33,395 nt of DNA, from contig VGYC01000069.1 in NCBI GenBank assembly GCA_016873095.1, positions 1 to 33,395 of the forward strand, read 5' to 3'. Below the pieces are notes generated by a model, which worked only from the letters and a program-made list of their open reading frames with translations, did not search any database and was not told where the DNA came from. This DNA is from Planctomycetota bacterium. GTDB lineage: Bacteria > Planctomycetota > Planctomycetia > Gemmatales > Gemmataceae. Positions 15,774-24,672 of this stretch are shown here, one piece after another. Positions within the stretch are counted from its first letter, which is position 1; every line of letters starts with the position of its first letter. A program made the translations under genes and the position numbers.

Positions 15774-16460
15774 TCACTCCTGCGGCAGTTCGGCGATCGC
15801 CTGGTGATCACCGACGAGCACCAGGATGTCGTTGCCCTGGATCGTCTCATCGCTGCCGGGAACTGCGATGTTGCGTTCTCGTTTCTTCGTGCCGTTCCCG
15901 TTACCGTTGGTGGTGACCTGCCGCTTGATGCCTATCAGGTTGACGCGGTAGTGCGTGCGCAGTTTCAATTGCGCCAGCGTTTTCCCCTGAAAGCTTCGGG
16001 GAGCGCGGAGTTGCACGATGCCGTGCTCCTCGTCAAGCTCGATGAAATCCTCGAGTTGAGGATTGGCCAGCCGCCGCGCCAGCTCGAAGGCTGCCTCTTT
16101 TTCCGGCTGAATGATCTGATCAGCGCCGATGCGAGTCAGGATGTCCGCCTGCATCTGCGTTTGCGCCCGGGCGATCACTTTCTTCACACCCAGCTTCTTG
16201 GCGATGAGGGTGGTCAGCAGCGACGGCTCGAACCCTTCGCCGATGGCCACCACACAGACGTCGACGCGGCCGATGTTCTGGGCGCGCATGGCCTCCTCGT
16301 CGGTCATGTCCATCTGCACGGCCACCGTGACGTGCTCCTTGATCTCGTCCACCAGGCGCCCGTTACGATCGACGGCGATGATCTCCACACCGCACTTGCA
16401 CAGCTCGCGTGCCAGCCGCGAGCCGAACCGACCCAGGCCCAAAACGGCAACCTTGCGCAT
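15774..16460 (-). CDS. ktrA: KtrA/TrkA-type regulatory subunit of potassium uptake (RCK domains)
   Basis: 228 residues, cytoplasmic. RCK_N (TrkA-N, about 1-130) begins with the Rossmann glycine motif VLGLGRFGSRLA, followed by an acidic residue at the end of strand beta-2 (IIAVDRN), the NAD/ATP-binding arrangement. RCK_C (TrkA-C, about 140-228) follows, with a Gly/Asn-rich insert (TNGNGNGTKKRER). One RCK pair of this length is the KtrA type rather than the doubled E. coli TrkA. These subunits gate the partner channel in response to nucleotides. The gene begins 26 bases after the membrane subunit on the same strand, so they form an operon. Confidence 0.93.
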   Translation of the reverse strand: MRKVAVLGLGRFGSRLARELCKCGVEIIAVDRNGRLVDEIKEHVTVAVQMDMTDEEAMRAQNIGRVDVCVVAIGEGFEPSLLTTLIAKKLGVKKVIARAQTQMQADILTRIGADQIIQPEKEAAFELARRLANPQLEDFIELDEEHGIVQLRAPRSFQGKTLAQLKLRTHYRVNLIGIKRQVTTNGNGNGTKKRERNIAVPGSDETIQGNDILVLVGDHQAIAELPQE

Positions 16461-16486
16461 GAAAGTTTCCTTTCCGTGCCGCGTTC

Positions 16487-18313
16487 CTATCCCAGCATGA
16501 CCTGCTCATCGGGATAGCGGTAATGTTCCGAAGTAGTGCGTCGGGCCAGGGCCATCAATAGCGTGAGCGGACCGACGCGGCCGATAAACATGGCCACGAT
16601 GATCAGACAGCGCCCCCCAGTGCTCAGGCTCGGCGTCACGCCCGTGGACAGGCCGGCCGTCGCCAGCGCGCTGCTCACCTCGAACAGGTAGTCCAGAAAC
16701 GAGCCAGCGCGGTTCTCCATCACCAGCAGTACCAGCGTCATGGCCACCACCATGACCATGCCCAGCACGACGATCAGGAAGGCGCGATACACCTGGCTGG
16801 TGCCGAGGGTTCGGCGAAACACCTCGGTGCGCTCCCGCCCGCGCAAGACAGCCAGCAAGGTCAGCAAGGCGACGGCCACGGGGATCGTTTTCACGCCGCC
16901 GCCTGTCGAGCCCGGCGAGGCGCCGATGAACATCAACAGGACCAGCAGAAACTTGCTGGCTTCGCCCATCTCTCTCACCGCCACTGATTGAAAGCCGGCG
17001 GTGCGGCTAGTCGCCGATTGAAACCAGGCGTTGGCCAGCCGGTTTTCGGGTGGCAGATCAGCCAGAACGCCATTCCATTCCAGCAGCAAAATGCCCAGGG
17101 TGCCCAGGACAAGCAGCATGAGCGTGGCGACCAGCACGAGGCGCGTCGTGAGGCTGAGTCGGCCGGGGGCGGCTGTTCTTGCGAAGCTTCGCCGCCGGAC
17201 TACTTCACCGGTCCGCCGCGACAGGCGATGGAAAACATCGTGAAGCACGGCGAATCCCAGTCCGCCCACGATGATCAGCCCTGCCGTCACTCCCCACACT
17301 TGCCAGCGCTCGCCGTTGCCTTCGAAGCTGTTCGGCGCGAGCGCGAAGCCGGCATTGCAGAAGGCGCTGACCGAGTGGAACAGGCTGAAGAAGATCCGCT
17401 CTCCCGGCGCGCGGTCGGACCACAAGCCGCTGAGAAGCACGGCCCCGACCGCCTCGGTCGCCACCGTGAAGATCAGGATGGCCAGCACCAGCCGGCGGAT
17501 ATCGGCCAGGAACTTTCGCTCCAGCAAGCTACCGAGCAGGACCGTTTCGCGCATCAACAGGCGCCGGCCGGCAAAGATACTGAAGAACGCGCCGCAGGTC
17601 ATGATGCCCAGGCCGCCGACCTGGATCAGTCCGAGGATCACCATCTGTCCGCCGCCCGACCAATAGGTTCCGGTATTCTCCACGGTCAGGCCCGTGACGC
17701 ACAAGGCGCTGGTCGAAGTAAACAGAGCGGTGAAGAAATCCGCGCTGCCCGGTCCACGCTGGGCGAACGGCAGCATGAGCAACACCGTGCCCATGCAATC
17801 GGCCGCGAAGAAGGATCCCACCAGCACGCCGGCGGGACTCCAGCCGGCAATGCTCACGTGGCGAAAGAGATCCAGGAGTCCCAGGCCGGCCCAGGCGATG
17901 ATGGCCAGACGTGACCACGGCACCAACGCCCCCATTCCCCCCATTCGTGTATCGAAGCTTACCAGTGTTGTGAGGTAACCGTCCGGCAGAATCGTCAGGA
18001 TGAGGGCGATGAGGAACGCGATGGCCAGCGCCACGGCTGCGATGGCTTGTCGATGACGAACCGGCAGGCCCCACGACACCCCTAGACGCCAATCCAGGAC
18101 GGCAAGCGCGGTGAGCACGATGGCCGATGTCACCGCCAGGCACTCGAGCCATAGCCGTGTTTGCCACGACAGGCTTTCAGCCCCGAAGACGACCAGAACC
18201 GTCGCCACGCCGACAACGAGACCTGCCACACGAAACCATGTGAGAAGCGATGGCCAGGGCCGGCGCGTCGTGATTGGCGAATCCGCAGCTGGATTGGCAG
18301 AGAACCACACCAT
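16487..18313 (-). CDS. ktrB: KtrB/TrkH-family potassium transporter, membrane subunit
   Basis: 608 residues, inner membrane. The four pore loops of the superfamily are visible: TSALCVTGLTVENTG, SVSAFCNAGFAL, ATSRTAGFQSV and VSSALATAGLSTG, each with the selectivity-filter glycine. GASPGSTGGGVKT, a hallmark of TrkH/KtrB, is also present. About 120 extra N-terminal residues with several hydrophobic helices make it longer than typical KtrB (about 450), so the name is approximate. Together with KtrA it would import K+ coupled to Na+ or H+. It is first in a two-gene operon and divergent from the MscS-type channel, which suggests a shared role in osmotic and turgor control. Confidence 0.93.
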   Translation of the reverse strand: MVWFSANPAADSPITTRRPWPSLLTWFRVAGLVVGVATVLVVFGAESLSWQTRLWLECLAVTSAIVLTALAVLDWRLGVSWGLPVRHRQAIAAVALAIAFLIALILTILPDGYLTTLVSFDTRMGGMGALVPWSRLAIIAWAGLGLLDLFRHVSIAGWSPAGVLVGSFFAADCMGTVLLMLPFAQRGPGSADFFTALFTSTSALCVTGLTVENTGTYWSGGGQMVILGLIQVGGLGIMTCGAFFSIFAGRRLLMRETVLLGSLLERKFLADIRRLVLAILIFTVATEAVGAVLLSGLWSDRAPGERIFFSLFHSVSAFCNAGFALAPNSFEGNGERWQVWGVTAGLIIVGGLGFAVLHDVFHRLSRRTGEVVRRRSFARTAAPGRLSLTTRLVLVATLMLLVLGTLGILLLEWNGVLADLPPENRLANAWFQSATSRTAGFQSVAVREMGEASKFLLVLLMFIGASPGSTGGGVKTIPVAVALLTLLAVLRGRERTEVFRRTLGTSQVYRAFLIVVLGMVMVVAMTLVLLVMENRAGSFLDYLFEVSSALATAGLSTGVTPSLSTGGRCLIIVAMFIGRVGPLTLLMALARRTTSEHYRYPDEQVMLG

Positions 18314-18604
18314 GGCAGACCTGAGAGCGATGACGGTCTGGCGAACAGCTGCGGGATGATAGCCAATGTCGGCGACCCGAACGAGTCCAACTCACACGTA
18401 CAGGGTGCTCGAATCCATACCACCCAGGATCCTTACATGACCCATGCCACCTGCCTGATCCACGCCAGAGTCCCGCCGGGTTTCCTTGGAAAATCGAAGC
18501 GACCGGCTATCATCCCGCCGCGCTGGCCCGTACGACGTGCCGATTTCCCTGAGTTTGCCAGGCATCGTCATTCCACCATCTTCTTTGTTTTGCGGAACCA
18601 AATC

Positions 18605-20710
18605 ATGCTCTCGACATTGCTTGCCACCGCTGCCCTGGGCGCTTGCTGTGCGATGGACTTTCCCCCACGGGATGACGACCATGTAATTCAGCTTGCACGG
18701 GTCGGCGATCTCAGGCCGGGCAGCGAGCCGGCCGGGCCCAGCGCGCCGGCGCCGGCCGCCAAGAACGAGGCTCCCTCGGACGCTGACCGCATCGGCCGAC
18801 TCAAGAAGTCCATCGAAGTCGACCAGAAGCAACTCGAATCGTTGATTGAGGAGGAGAAGAATCCGAACAACGAGTTCCGCAAGGCCGAAGCCGACTTCCG
18901 CACGCTGGACAACGAGCTGGCCGACAAAAAGAAGCAGATCCAGGCCCTTCAGGAAGGAGGCAAGGTGAACGAGGCCAAGAGCCTGGATGCCGAGATGCAG
19001 AGCCTGTCGGCCCAGTTCAAGACTGCCAAGGATCGCTTCAACCTGCTCATCCAGGAACGAAAAGTATTGCAGGAGAAGGCGGCCGTCCTCAGCAAGAAAA
19101 TCGAGCAAGACCAAAAAGCACTACAGCAGCTGATCGGGACGATGCCACAGACAGTGGAAAAGACTACGCCCAAGACGGAACAAGCACCGCAACCGCCAAC
19201 GCCTCCCGTGGCCCAACCCGCGACACCCGTCGGCACACCGCCCGGAAACGCGCCCGTCGTTACGCCCGTGCCGGTCCCCAAAGTCTCCGTGCCGCCGGGC
19301 GCACCCCAGCCGGACCCGAAGCACCCCGAAGCAGCGCCGGCGCCGCACGCGACGACGGACGCGAAAGACAAGCCATCCACGGAACTGATCCAGGCACAGA
19401 AGGAAGTCGCTGTCAAGCAGGAGGCCGCTCGCGAAGCCAAGGTCAAGGTCGAGTCCATCTCGGCGCGCATCGATGCGCTGCGGCAGAATATAGCCCTCGA
19501 GCAGAAGCTGCTCGAGACCGCTCAGAAGAAGGCCGACCAGGCCCGGCAAGCCCGCACGCTCTTGAACAAGGAGCTGCAACGGCGTCTCCGCGAGGATCCC
19601 ACCAAGCTTGACGAGCTGTTTCAGGAGATCGGTGAGATCGAGCCGCGGCTCGCCAAGGCGCAAGCCGATGTTCGCTCGACGCATACCCGGCTCAACGAAC
19701 TGCAAACCAGCCTCAATCAACTGCAACAAGAGCAACTCGCCAGCTTGCGCGAAGCCAAGCAAAAGCAGGCCGAGGTCGATGTGGCCGAGCAGAAGGTGAG
19801 CCACCTGCGCAACCCCTTCACGCCGCGCAACATCCTCAAGTGGCTGATCGATCACGGCCCCAACCTGCTTGCGATCCTGGTCGGCACGTTGCTGCTCTAC
19901 CTGCTGGTCCGGCTGTCCAGCCGGCAGATCGCTCGTGTTATCGCCCGCAATGGCGAGCGCGGCAGTGAGCAGGATCGTCAAAATCGGGCCCTGACACTGG
20001 TCGGCGTCGTTCGCAATTCCGCCTCTCTGGCCCTGGTCTCGGGCGGCATCCTGATGGCCCTCGACGAGGTCGGAATTCCGATCTTGCCGTTGATGGGCGG
20101 CGCCGCCGTGCTCGGCCTGGCCGTCGCCTTCGGAGCACAGCATCTGATACGCGACTACTTCTCGGGATTCATGGTCCTGATGGAGGATCAGTACGGCATC
20201 GACGATGTGGTCCGCATCGGCACAATCTCCGGAAAAGTCGAGAAGATCTCCTTGCGCATGACCGTGCTCCGCGATATCGAAGGGATCGTGCACTTCATTC
20301 CGCACGGTACCATCACGGGCGTCAGCAACCTGACACACGGCTGGTCGCGAGCCTTCTTCGAGATCGGCGTTGCCTACAAGGAGGATCCGGACCGCGTCAT
20401 GGCGGTTCTCATGGAACTGGGCAAGGAGTTGCGTGACGATCCCGCCTTCGGTCACCTCATTCTCGAAGATCCGGAGATGCTCGGCGTGGACGGCTTCGGC
20501 GACTCGGCAGTCGTCATCAAGTTCTTTCTCAAGACACGCCCTCTGCAACAGTGGCCGGTCAAGCGCGAGTTGCTCCGCCGTATCAAGCACCGCTTCGACG
20601 AACTGGGCATCGAGATTCCGTTCCCGCACCGTACCGTGTACCATCGTCACGACTGTGACGTGCCCGTGGACGGCTCGATCGGCAAGCACTCCAAGCACTC
20701 GGCGGCGTGA
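18605..20710 (+). CDS. Large MscS-family mechanosensitive channel with coiled-coil periplasmic domain
   Basis: 701 residues from the ATG at 18605, which gives a signal peptide (MLSTLLATAALGACCA); an open frame continues upstream without a start context. Two long coiled coils (about 60-180 and 260-400) are separated by a Pro/Ala/Thr-rich linker (186-256). Then come membrane helices at about 418-437 and 471-488 and the pore helix (about 492-520, GGAAVLGLAVAFGAQHLIRDYFSGF), followed by the MscS beta domain (MEDQYGIDDVVRIGTISGKVEKISLRMT) and the alpha/beta cytoplasmic vestibule. The layout resembles MscK/YnaI-like large MscS proteins, which release solutes on hypo-osmotic shock. Divergent from the KtrB gene. 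Confidence 0.92.
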   Translation: MLSTLLATAALGACCAMDFPPRDDDHVIQLARVGDLRPGSEPAGPSAPAPAAKNEAPSDADRIGRLKKSIEVDQKQLESLIEEEKNPNNEFRKAEADFRTLDNELADKKKQIQALQEGGKVNEAKSLDAEMQSLSAQFKTAKDRFNLLIQERKVLQEKAAVLSKKIEQDQKALQQLIGTMPQTVEKTTPKTEQAPQPPTPPVAQPATPVGTPPGNAPVVTPVPVPKVSVPPGAPQPDPKHPEAAPAPHATTDAKDKPSTELIQAQKEVAVKQEAAREAKVKVESISARIDALRQNIALEQKLLETAQKKADQARQARTLLNKELQRRLREDPTKLDELFQEIGEIEPRLAKAQADVRSTHTRLNELQTSLNQLQQEQLASLREAKQKQAEVDVAEQKVSHLRNPFTPRNILKWLIDHGPNLLAILVGTLLLYLLVRLSSRQIARVIARNGERGSEQDRQNRALTLVGVVRNSASLALVSGGILMALDEVGIPILPLMGGAAVLGLAVAFGAQHLIRDYFSGFMVLMEDQYGIDDVVRIGTISGKVEKISLRMTVLRDIEGIVHFIPHGTITGVSNLTHGWSRAFFEIGVAYKEDPDRVMAVLMELGKELRDDPAFGHLILEDPEMLGVDGFGDSAVVIKFFLKTRPLQQWPVKRELLRRIKHRFDELGIEIPFPHRTVYHRHDCDVPVDGSIGKHSKHSAA

Positions 20711-20845
20711 TCCCTCAAGACACGCCTGTTTTGTGGAATTGTTGCGCGGCCGCGCCGCTTACTCGTAGTGTTGGGTGATGCCCCGCGCCGGTTCGACGCG
20801 GATAACTCCGTCAGATGTGACAGCGTCGTCGGCAACACGCGAGCA

Positions 20846-22462
20846 TCACCTTTTCACTTCTACCCGCTCGCGATTCTTCATGTTGTACCGGTCTCCGGGC
20901 TGCAACACCTCGTAGTCCGTCTTGCCGGGGGCCACCGGCAGGCGGCGATTGTAGACGGCGACTGTGCTCTTGCCGATCACTTCCATCACCTCGCCACGGA
21001 CAACTAGGGCCGTGGATTCGTCAATGCCTATGCCGAGGAGCTGTGGGAAGACGGCCATCAACTCGGTCATGTCCTGGGTGCGCTTGCGCTTGAAGAAATG
21101 CTGGTCGATGGCGGTGCCGGGGAGGAAGCCGAGGCCGCGCTCGTAGCCCTCGGCCATGATCTTGAGGTTGCCGAGCGGGTCGCCGCGCGGCATGTATTCG
21201 GACTGGATCGAGGCGCCGGCTGACGAACCGCCGATGACGCCGCCGCGCGCCAGCACGTCGCGAAACGCCTGGTGCGCCTTGGTGTCGAGATAGGAATCGA
21301 CGAAGCGCCACTGCCGGCCGCCGCTGAACCAGACGCCGCGTGCGTCCTTGAGGCCGGCCAGGAACTCGGGCGTCTCCGCCTGAGCACGGTCGCTGGCGTG
21401 CAACACTCTCACGTTGCGGGCGCCGAACTTTTGCAGTGCCTTTGCCTCGCCGATCGTCTTCGGCAGTGGTTCGCCCAGAGCCGTCGGGATCACGACGATG
21501 GGCGCATCCGCGCCGCCGGCGGCGGCGATGAAACGCTGCCAGATCTGCGCCGGCATGCCGCCGCCGCCTCCGATGATCAGCGCACCGTGCGGCACGACGG
21601 GCGCCGCCGGTTTCTCCCGCGGAAACGGCGTTTGCGACCGTGCCAGCGCAGCCCGGCCCAGCGCCAGCAGATCCGCCTTGTCGCCCGGCCGCAGCACCTG
21701 GAAGCTCGCAGGCCTTCGACTGGACGCGGCCAGCATGGTCACGGCGTACGAGTTGCCGATCACGCTCATGGAACGTCCCCGGACCACGACGGCCGTTTCC
21801 TCGTCGATCCCCATTCCCGCCCAGCCCGGATGGTTTGCAAGCACCTTGACGAGGCGATTGACGCGATCGCGCTTGAGGAAATGCTGATCGATGACGATGC
21901 CGGGCAGCAAGCCGAGCCCTTCATGAATCGCGGCGACTGGATTGCCCTTGGCGATCATGAGCCGGCTCATGATGGCGGCGCCGGCGGAAGTGCCGCCGAT
22001 GACGCCGCCGCGGTCCAGCAGCTTTTTCAGCTCGGCCTCGACGGCCGTGCCGCGATACGCCGCTGCTAAAAGAGATTGATCGCCGCCGCTGATCCACACA
22101 CCGGTCGCCTGCGTCAACGGCTTGACAAAGTCCGGATTGTTGGCGGTCTCCCTGGAGCGTGTGTGCAGCACATGCAGCGACGCATGCTCGAAGCGCCGCC
22201 AGGGTTCCAGCGTCTTTTCGGCCGGCGTCTTGTCGGCGGCGGCGCTGGCCGTTGGAATGACGATCAATCGTGCTTGGTCGCCGCCCGCCAGTTCATGGAA
22301 GCGCTTCCAGATCACGTCCGGCAATTTCGCCCCGCCGCAGATGACCAGGCTGCCCCGAATCGGCTCAGGCAGCTTCGGCGCGGGAAAGCGCTGCTGCGCA
22401 AACAGAACGCACGGGATGAGAAAACAGACGTTCAGAACCGCGGCAGCGCGTCGCCATGACAT
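20846..22462 (-). CDS. Exported protein with two cyanophycinase-type (peptidase S51) domains
   Basis: 538 residues from the ATG at 22462, preceded by GGAG with 7-base spacing; an ATG nine codons upstream is weaker. A signal peptide (1-22) is followed by two homologous domains (about 33-262 and 290-520). Each has a nucleophile motif, GGTSAGA (Ser159) and GGSSAGA (Ser414), followed by DQHF (His194, His455) and GIDExTA, all conserved in cyanophycinase. That family hydrolyses the beta-Asp-Arg bond of cyanophycin and is usually a single-domain protein of about 270-280 residues. Tandem fusion with both sites intact is unusual. No cyanophycin synthetase lies nearby. The sigma factor gene ends 23 bases upstream, so the two are probably one unit. 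Substrate is inferred only. Confidence 0.9.
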   Translation of the reverse strand: MSWRRAAAVLNVCFLIPCVLFAQQRFPAPKLPEPIRGSLVICGGAKLPDVIWKRFHELAGGDQARLIVIPTASAAADKTPAEKTLEPWRRFEHASLHVLHTRSRETANNPDFVKPLTQATGVWISGGDQSLLAAAYRGTAVEAELKKLLDRGGVIGGTSAGAAIMSRLMIAKGNPVAAIHEGLGLLPGIVIDQHFLKRDRVNRLVKVLANHPGWAGMGIDEETAVVVRGRSMSVIGNSYAVTMLAASSRRPASFQVLRPGDKADLLALGRAALARSQTPFPREKPAAPVVPHGALIIGGGGGMPAQIWQRFIAAAGGADAPIVVIPTALGEPLPKTIGEAKALQKFGARNVRVLHASDRAQAETPEFLAGLKDARGVWFSGGRQWRFVDSYLDTKAHQAFRDVLARGGVIGGSSAGASIQSEYMPRGDPLGNLKIMAEGYERGLGFLPGTAIDQHFFKRKRTQDMTELMAVFPQLLGIGIDESTALVVRGEVMEVIGKSTVAVYNRRLPVAPGKTDYEVLQPGDRYNMKNRERVEVKR

Positions 22463-22485
22463 CAGAGACTCCTGCAGTGCCTGAA

Positions 22486-23097
22486 TCACTTCAGCAAGTC
22501 GCGCAGCCGTCGCAAGGCGCGCAGATAGCGCATCGAGGCGGCCGCTTCGGTGATGCCGTGCTCGGCCGCGACTTCCTGGTTCGATAGCTGCTCGAAATGC
22601 CGCATCCAGATGACCTCGCGATCATCCTCGTCGAGGCGGGCGATGGCTTCGTGCAAGCGGCGCTGCAACTCCTGGCGGACGGCGGCCGAGGCCGGCGTCA
22701 GCTCCGGATCGAGGAACTGGGCGGCCAGCTCCAGCGAGGAATGCTGCGCCCAGTCGGCGCCGGCCAGAGGTTGCTCCCGGTCCACGCCGCGCTTCTGGGC
22801 CAGACGATGCCGGCGATGGGCGTCGATGACATGATCGCGGGCGATGTGCCGCAGCCACAGGTGGAAGGGCATGACCGGCCTGGCAAGATAATCCTTGAGC
22901 CGGCGGCTGGCCTCGATCAGCACTTCCTGCACCACGTCGCTGGCGTCCACGCGGCGGGCGATGCCGGCATCCAGGCGCAGATGGATCATGCGGCGGACCG
23001 GCTCGCGGTGGTTATCGAGCAGTCGTTCCACCGCGGCGGCATCGCCCTGCCGGGCCTGGTCGAGCAGTTGGCGAGTCACATCGGATTCGTCCATCAT
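22486..23097 (-). CDS. ECF-type RNA polymerase sigma factor, planctomycete subfamily
   Basis: 203 residues, cytoplasmic. Region 2 contains RRVDASDVVQEVLIEASRRLKDY followed by MPFHLWLRHIARDHVIDAHRRHRLAQKR; region 4 is a helix-turn-helix (QLSNQEVAAEHGITEAAASMRYLRALRRLRDLL). The sequence fits the planctomycete-specific ECF subfamily (TIGR02984-like, from memory). No anti-sigma factor gene is adjacent; the downstream gene is the exported tandem cyanophycinase, which it may control. Start is one of two adjacent ATGs (23097 or 23094). Confidence 0.93.
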   Translation of the reverse strand: MMDESDVTRQLLDQARQGDAAAVERLLDNHREPVRRMIHLRLDAGIARRVDASDVVQEVLIEASRRLKDYLARPVMPFHLWLRHIARDHVIDAHRRHRLAQKRGVDREQPLAGADWAQHSSLELAAQFLDPELTPASAAVRQELQRRLHEAIARLDEDDREVIWMRHFEQLSNQEVAAEHGITEAAASMRYLRALRRLRDLLK

Positions 23098-23229
23098 GGG
23101 GGTATCGTAAGACGTCCCCTCTGGATTGCCAGCGGTCTACCGGAAATATCGGCATCGTTGATTGCTTTCGCTCGCGCGCGGGAGTACGTTGAAGGCTAAA
23201 GACACCTCACCTTTTTTGGAGGAACCCTC

Positions 23230-24252
23230 ATGTTTCGTCTCTTGATGGTGGCCGTTGGGGTCGCCGTGCTGCTGACGTCGCGCGTTCCGGCCGGCGACGA
23301 TCCGGCCGACGATCCAAAGCCCAAGAAGCAGGCCGCCCAGAAGCCCAGCCTGAAAGTCGAGGGCAAGCTCACGGAGGACGATCCGAAGGACAAGTTCCTC
23401 AAGAAGAGCCCGCACAAGGTCCACCAGTACAAGATGAAGGCCAAGTCGGTCTATGTGATCGATCTGTCCAGCAAGGATTTCGACTCGGTGCTGCGGATCG
23501 AAGATTCGAAGGAAAAGCACCTGGCGGCCAACGACGATTTCAATCCGCCCAACCTCGATTCACGCCTGATCTTCAAGGCGCCCAAGGACGACACCTATCG
23601 CATCATCGCCACCAACCTGGACGGCAAGGAAGGCAGCTACTTGCTGACCGTGCGCGCCGGGACCGAGGAAGACATCCGCAAGGCCGATCCGTTCCACGCC
23701 ATGATCGGCAAGCCGGCCCCGGAGATCGTCGGCGAGTTCAGCATCAACGGCGAGGCCCGCAAGCTCTCGGAACTCAAGGGCAAGGTTGTGTTGCTCGATT
23801 TCTGGGCGGTCTGGTGCGGACCGTGCATCCGCACGTTCCCCCACCTGCGCGACTGGGACAAGAAGTTCAAGAAGGACGGCCTGGAGATCCTCGGCGTCAC
23901 CACTTATTTCCAGCGTTTCGGCTTCGACAAGGAGAAGGGGCAGCTCAAGCAGGTGGCCAAGCAGACCAAGGACGAGGACACCGGCAAGGTCAAGATCGAA
24001 GGCTTGCTGAAGCCGGCCCAGGAACATGAGGTTATCAAGGACTTCGCGGCCCACCACAAGCTGACCTACGAGCTGATGACCATGACGCAGGCCAACTGGG
24101 CCAAGGCGTCCAAGGACTATCGCATCACCGGCATTCCGCATGTCGTGCTGGTGGACCGCGCCGGTAATATTCGCATGGTGCGCGTCGGCTCGAGCGAGGA
24201 GAACGCCGAGGCCCTGCGCGAAGAGATTCAGAAACTCCTGGCGCAAAAGTGA
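23230..24252 (+). CDS. Exported TlpA-like thioredoxin with N-terminal PPC-like domain
   Basis: 340 residues with signal peptide (about 1-21) and a charged linker. Residues about 40-143 (KVEGKLTEDDPKDKFLKKSPHKVHQYKMKA ... YRIIATNLDGKEGSYLLTV) look like a pre-peptidase C-terminal-type beta domain. Residues 158-338 form a thioredoxin-like AhpC/TSA/TlpA domain with the redox site WCGPC (195-199) and the cis-Pro loop GIPHVVLVD. TlpA-type proteins reduce or isomerise disulfides outside the cytoplasm; an insert (about 236-262, rich in Lys/Glu) lies within the fold. GGAGG precedes the ATG. A strong hairpin at 24278-24309 follows the stop. Confidence 0.9.
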   Translation: MFRLLMVAVGVAVLLTSRVPAGDDPADDPKPKKQAAQKPSLKVEGKLTEDDPKDKFLKKSPHKVHQYKMKAKSVYVIDLSSKDFDSVLRIEDSKEKHLAANDDFNPPNLDSRLIFKAPKDDTYRIIATNLDGKEGSYLLTVRAGTEEDIRKADPFHAMIGKPAPEIVGEFSINGEARKLSELKGKVVLLDFWAVWCGPCIRTFPHLRDWDKKFKKDGLEILGVTTYFQRFGFDKEKGQLKQVAKQTKDEDTGKVKIEGLLKPAQEHEVIKDFAAHHKLTYELMTMTQANWAKASKDYRITGIPHVVLVDRAGNIRMVRVGSSEENAEALREEIQKLLAQK

Positions 24253-24277
24253 GTGAGCCTCTACCCGCAAACGAAAG

Positions 24278-24309
24278 AACGAGGAGGGAGAGCGATGTCC
24301 CTCCTCGTT
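24278..24309 (+). terminator. Strong hairpin terminator after the TlpA-like gene
   Basis: AACGAGGAGGGA (24278-24289) pairs perfectly with TCCCTCCTCGTT (24298-24309) around an 8-base loop; TCATTTT follows. It sits 25 bases after the stop codon. It could work for both strands, also ending transcription from the minus-strand gene at 24370. Confidence 0.7.
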
Positions 24310-24369
24310 TCATTTTAAACCGAGAGCCAGAAACTCGGGTCAGCCGAGGCGTCGGACCCGAACAGAGGG

Positions 24370-24660
24370 CTAGTAGACTTCGATCCAGCGGCCGCGGGAC
24401 TGGAAGCGAATCCCCTTGCCGTCGCTGGACTGCTCGACTCCCTCGCGAACCTGGCGCCAGCCGGACGAGGTGCTGGCCTCGCGAAGCGACGCCTGCAGGT
24501 CAAGAGCGTGCCAGTCATTATCTTTCGGGACCGCCCAGCCGCGCTTGTTAAGCTTGGCAACAATGATAGCGCCGTCGTAGAGGATGTGGCTATCGCCATC
24601 CTTGACCCAGCGGGCCTGCGGTTGCTGAACGGTAGCGTAACTTATGGCCGGACCGGCCAT
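24370..24660 (-). CDS. Small hypothetical protein, 5' end interrupted
   Basis: 96 residues from the ATG at 24660. The body (ARWVKDGDSHILYDGAIIVAKLNKRGWAVPKDNDWHALDLQASL) is well formed and hydrophilic, but no family was recognised. No ribosome-binding site precedes 24660. In the same frame, 25 codons upstream, is an ATG with a strong AAGGAGG and a signal-peptide-like sequence that stops at a TGA (24673-24675), so the native protein was probably exported and starts at 24735. Read that way the gene carries one nonsense codon. It converges with the TlpA-like gene. Confidence 0.55.
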   Translation of the reverse strand: MAGPAISYATVQQPQARWVKDGDSHILYDGAIIVAKLNKRGWAVPKDNDWHALDLQASLREASTSSGWRQVREGVEQSSDGKGIRFQSRGRWIEVY

Positions 24661-24672
24661 GGTGGGCGGACA

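Noticed and set aside
19121-20698. A 525-codon minus-strand frame
   Set aside because: Antisense to the MscS gene, whose domain structure is unambiguous.
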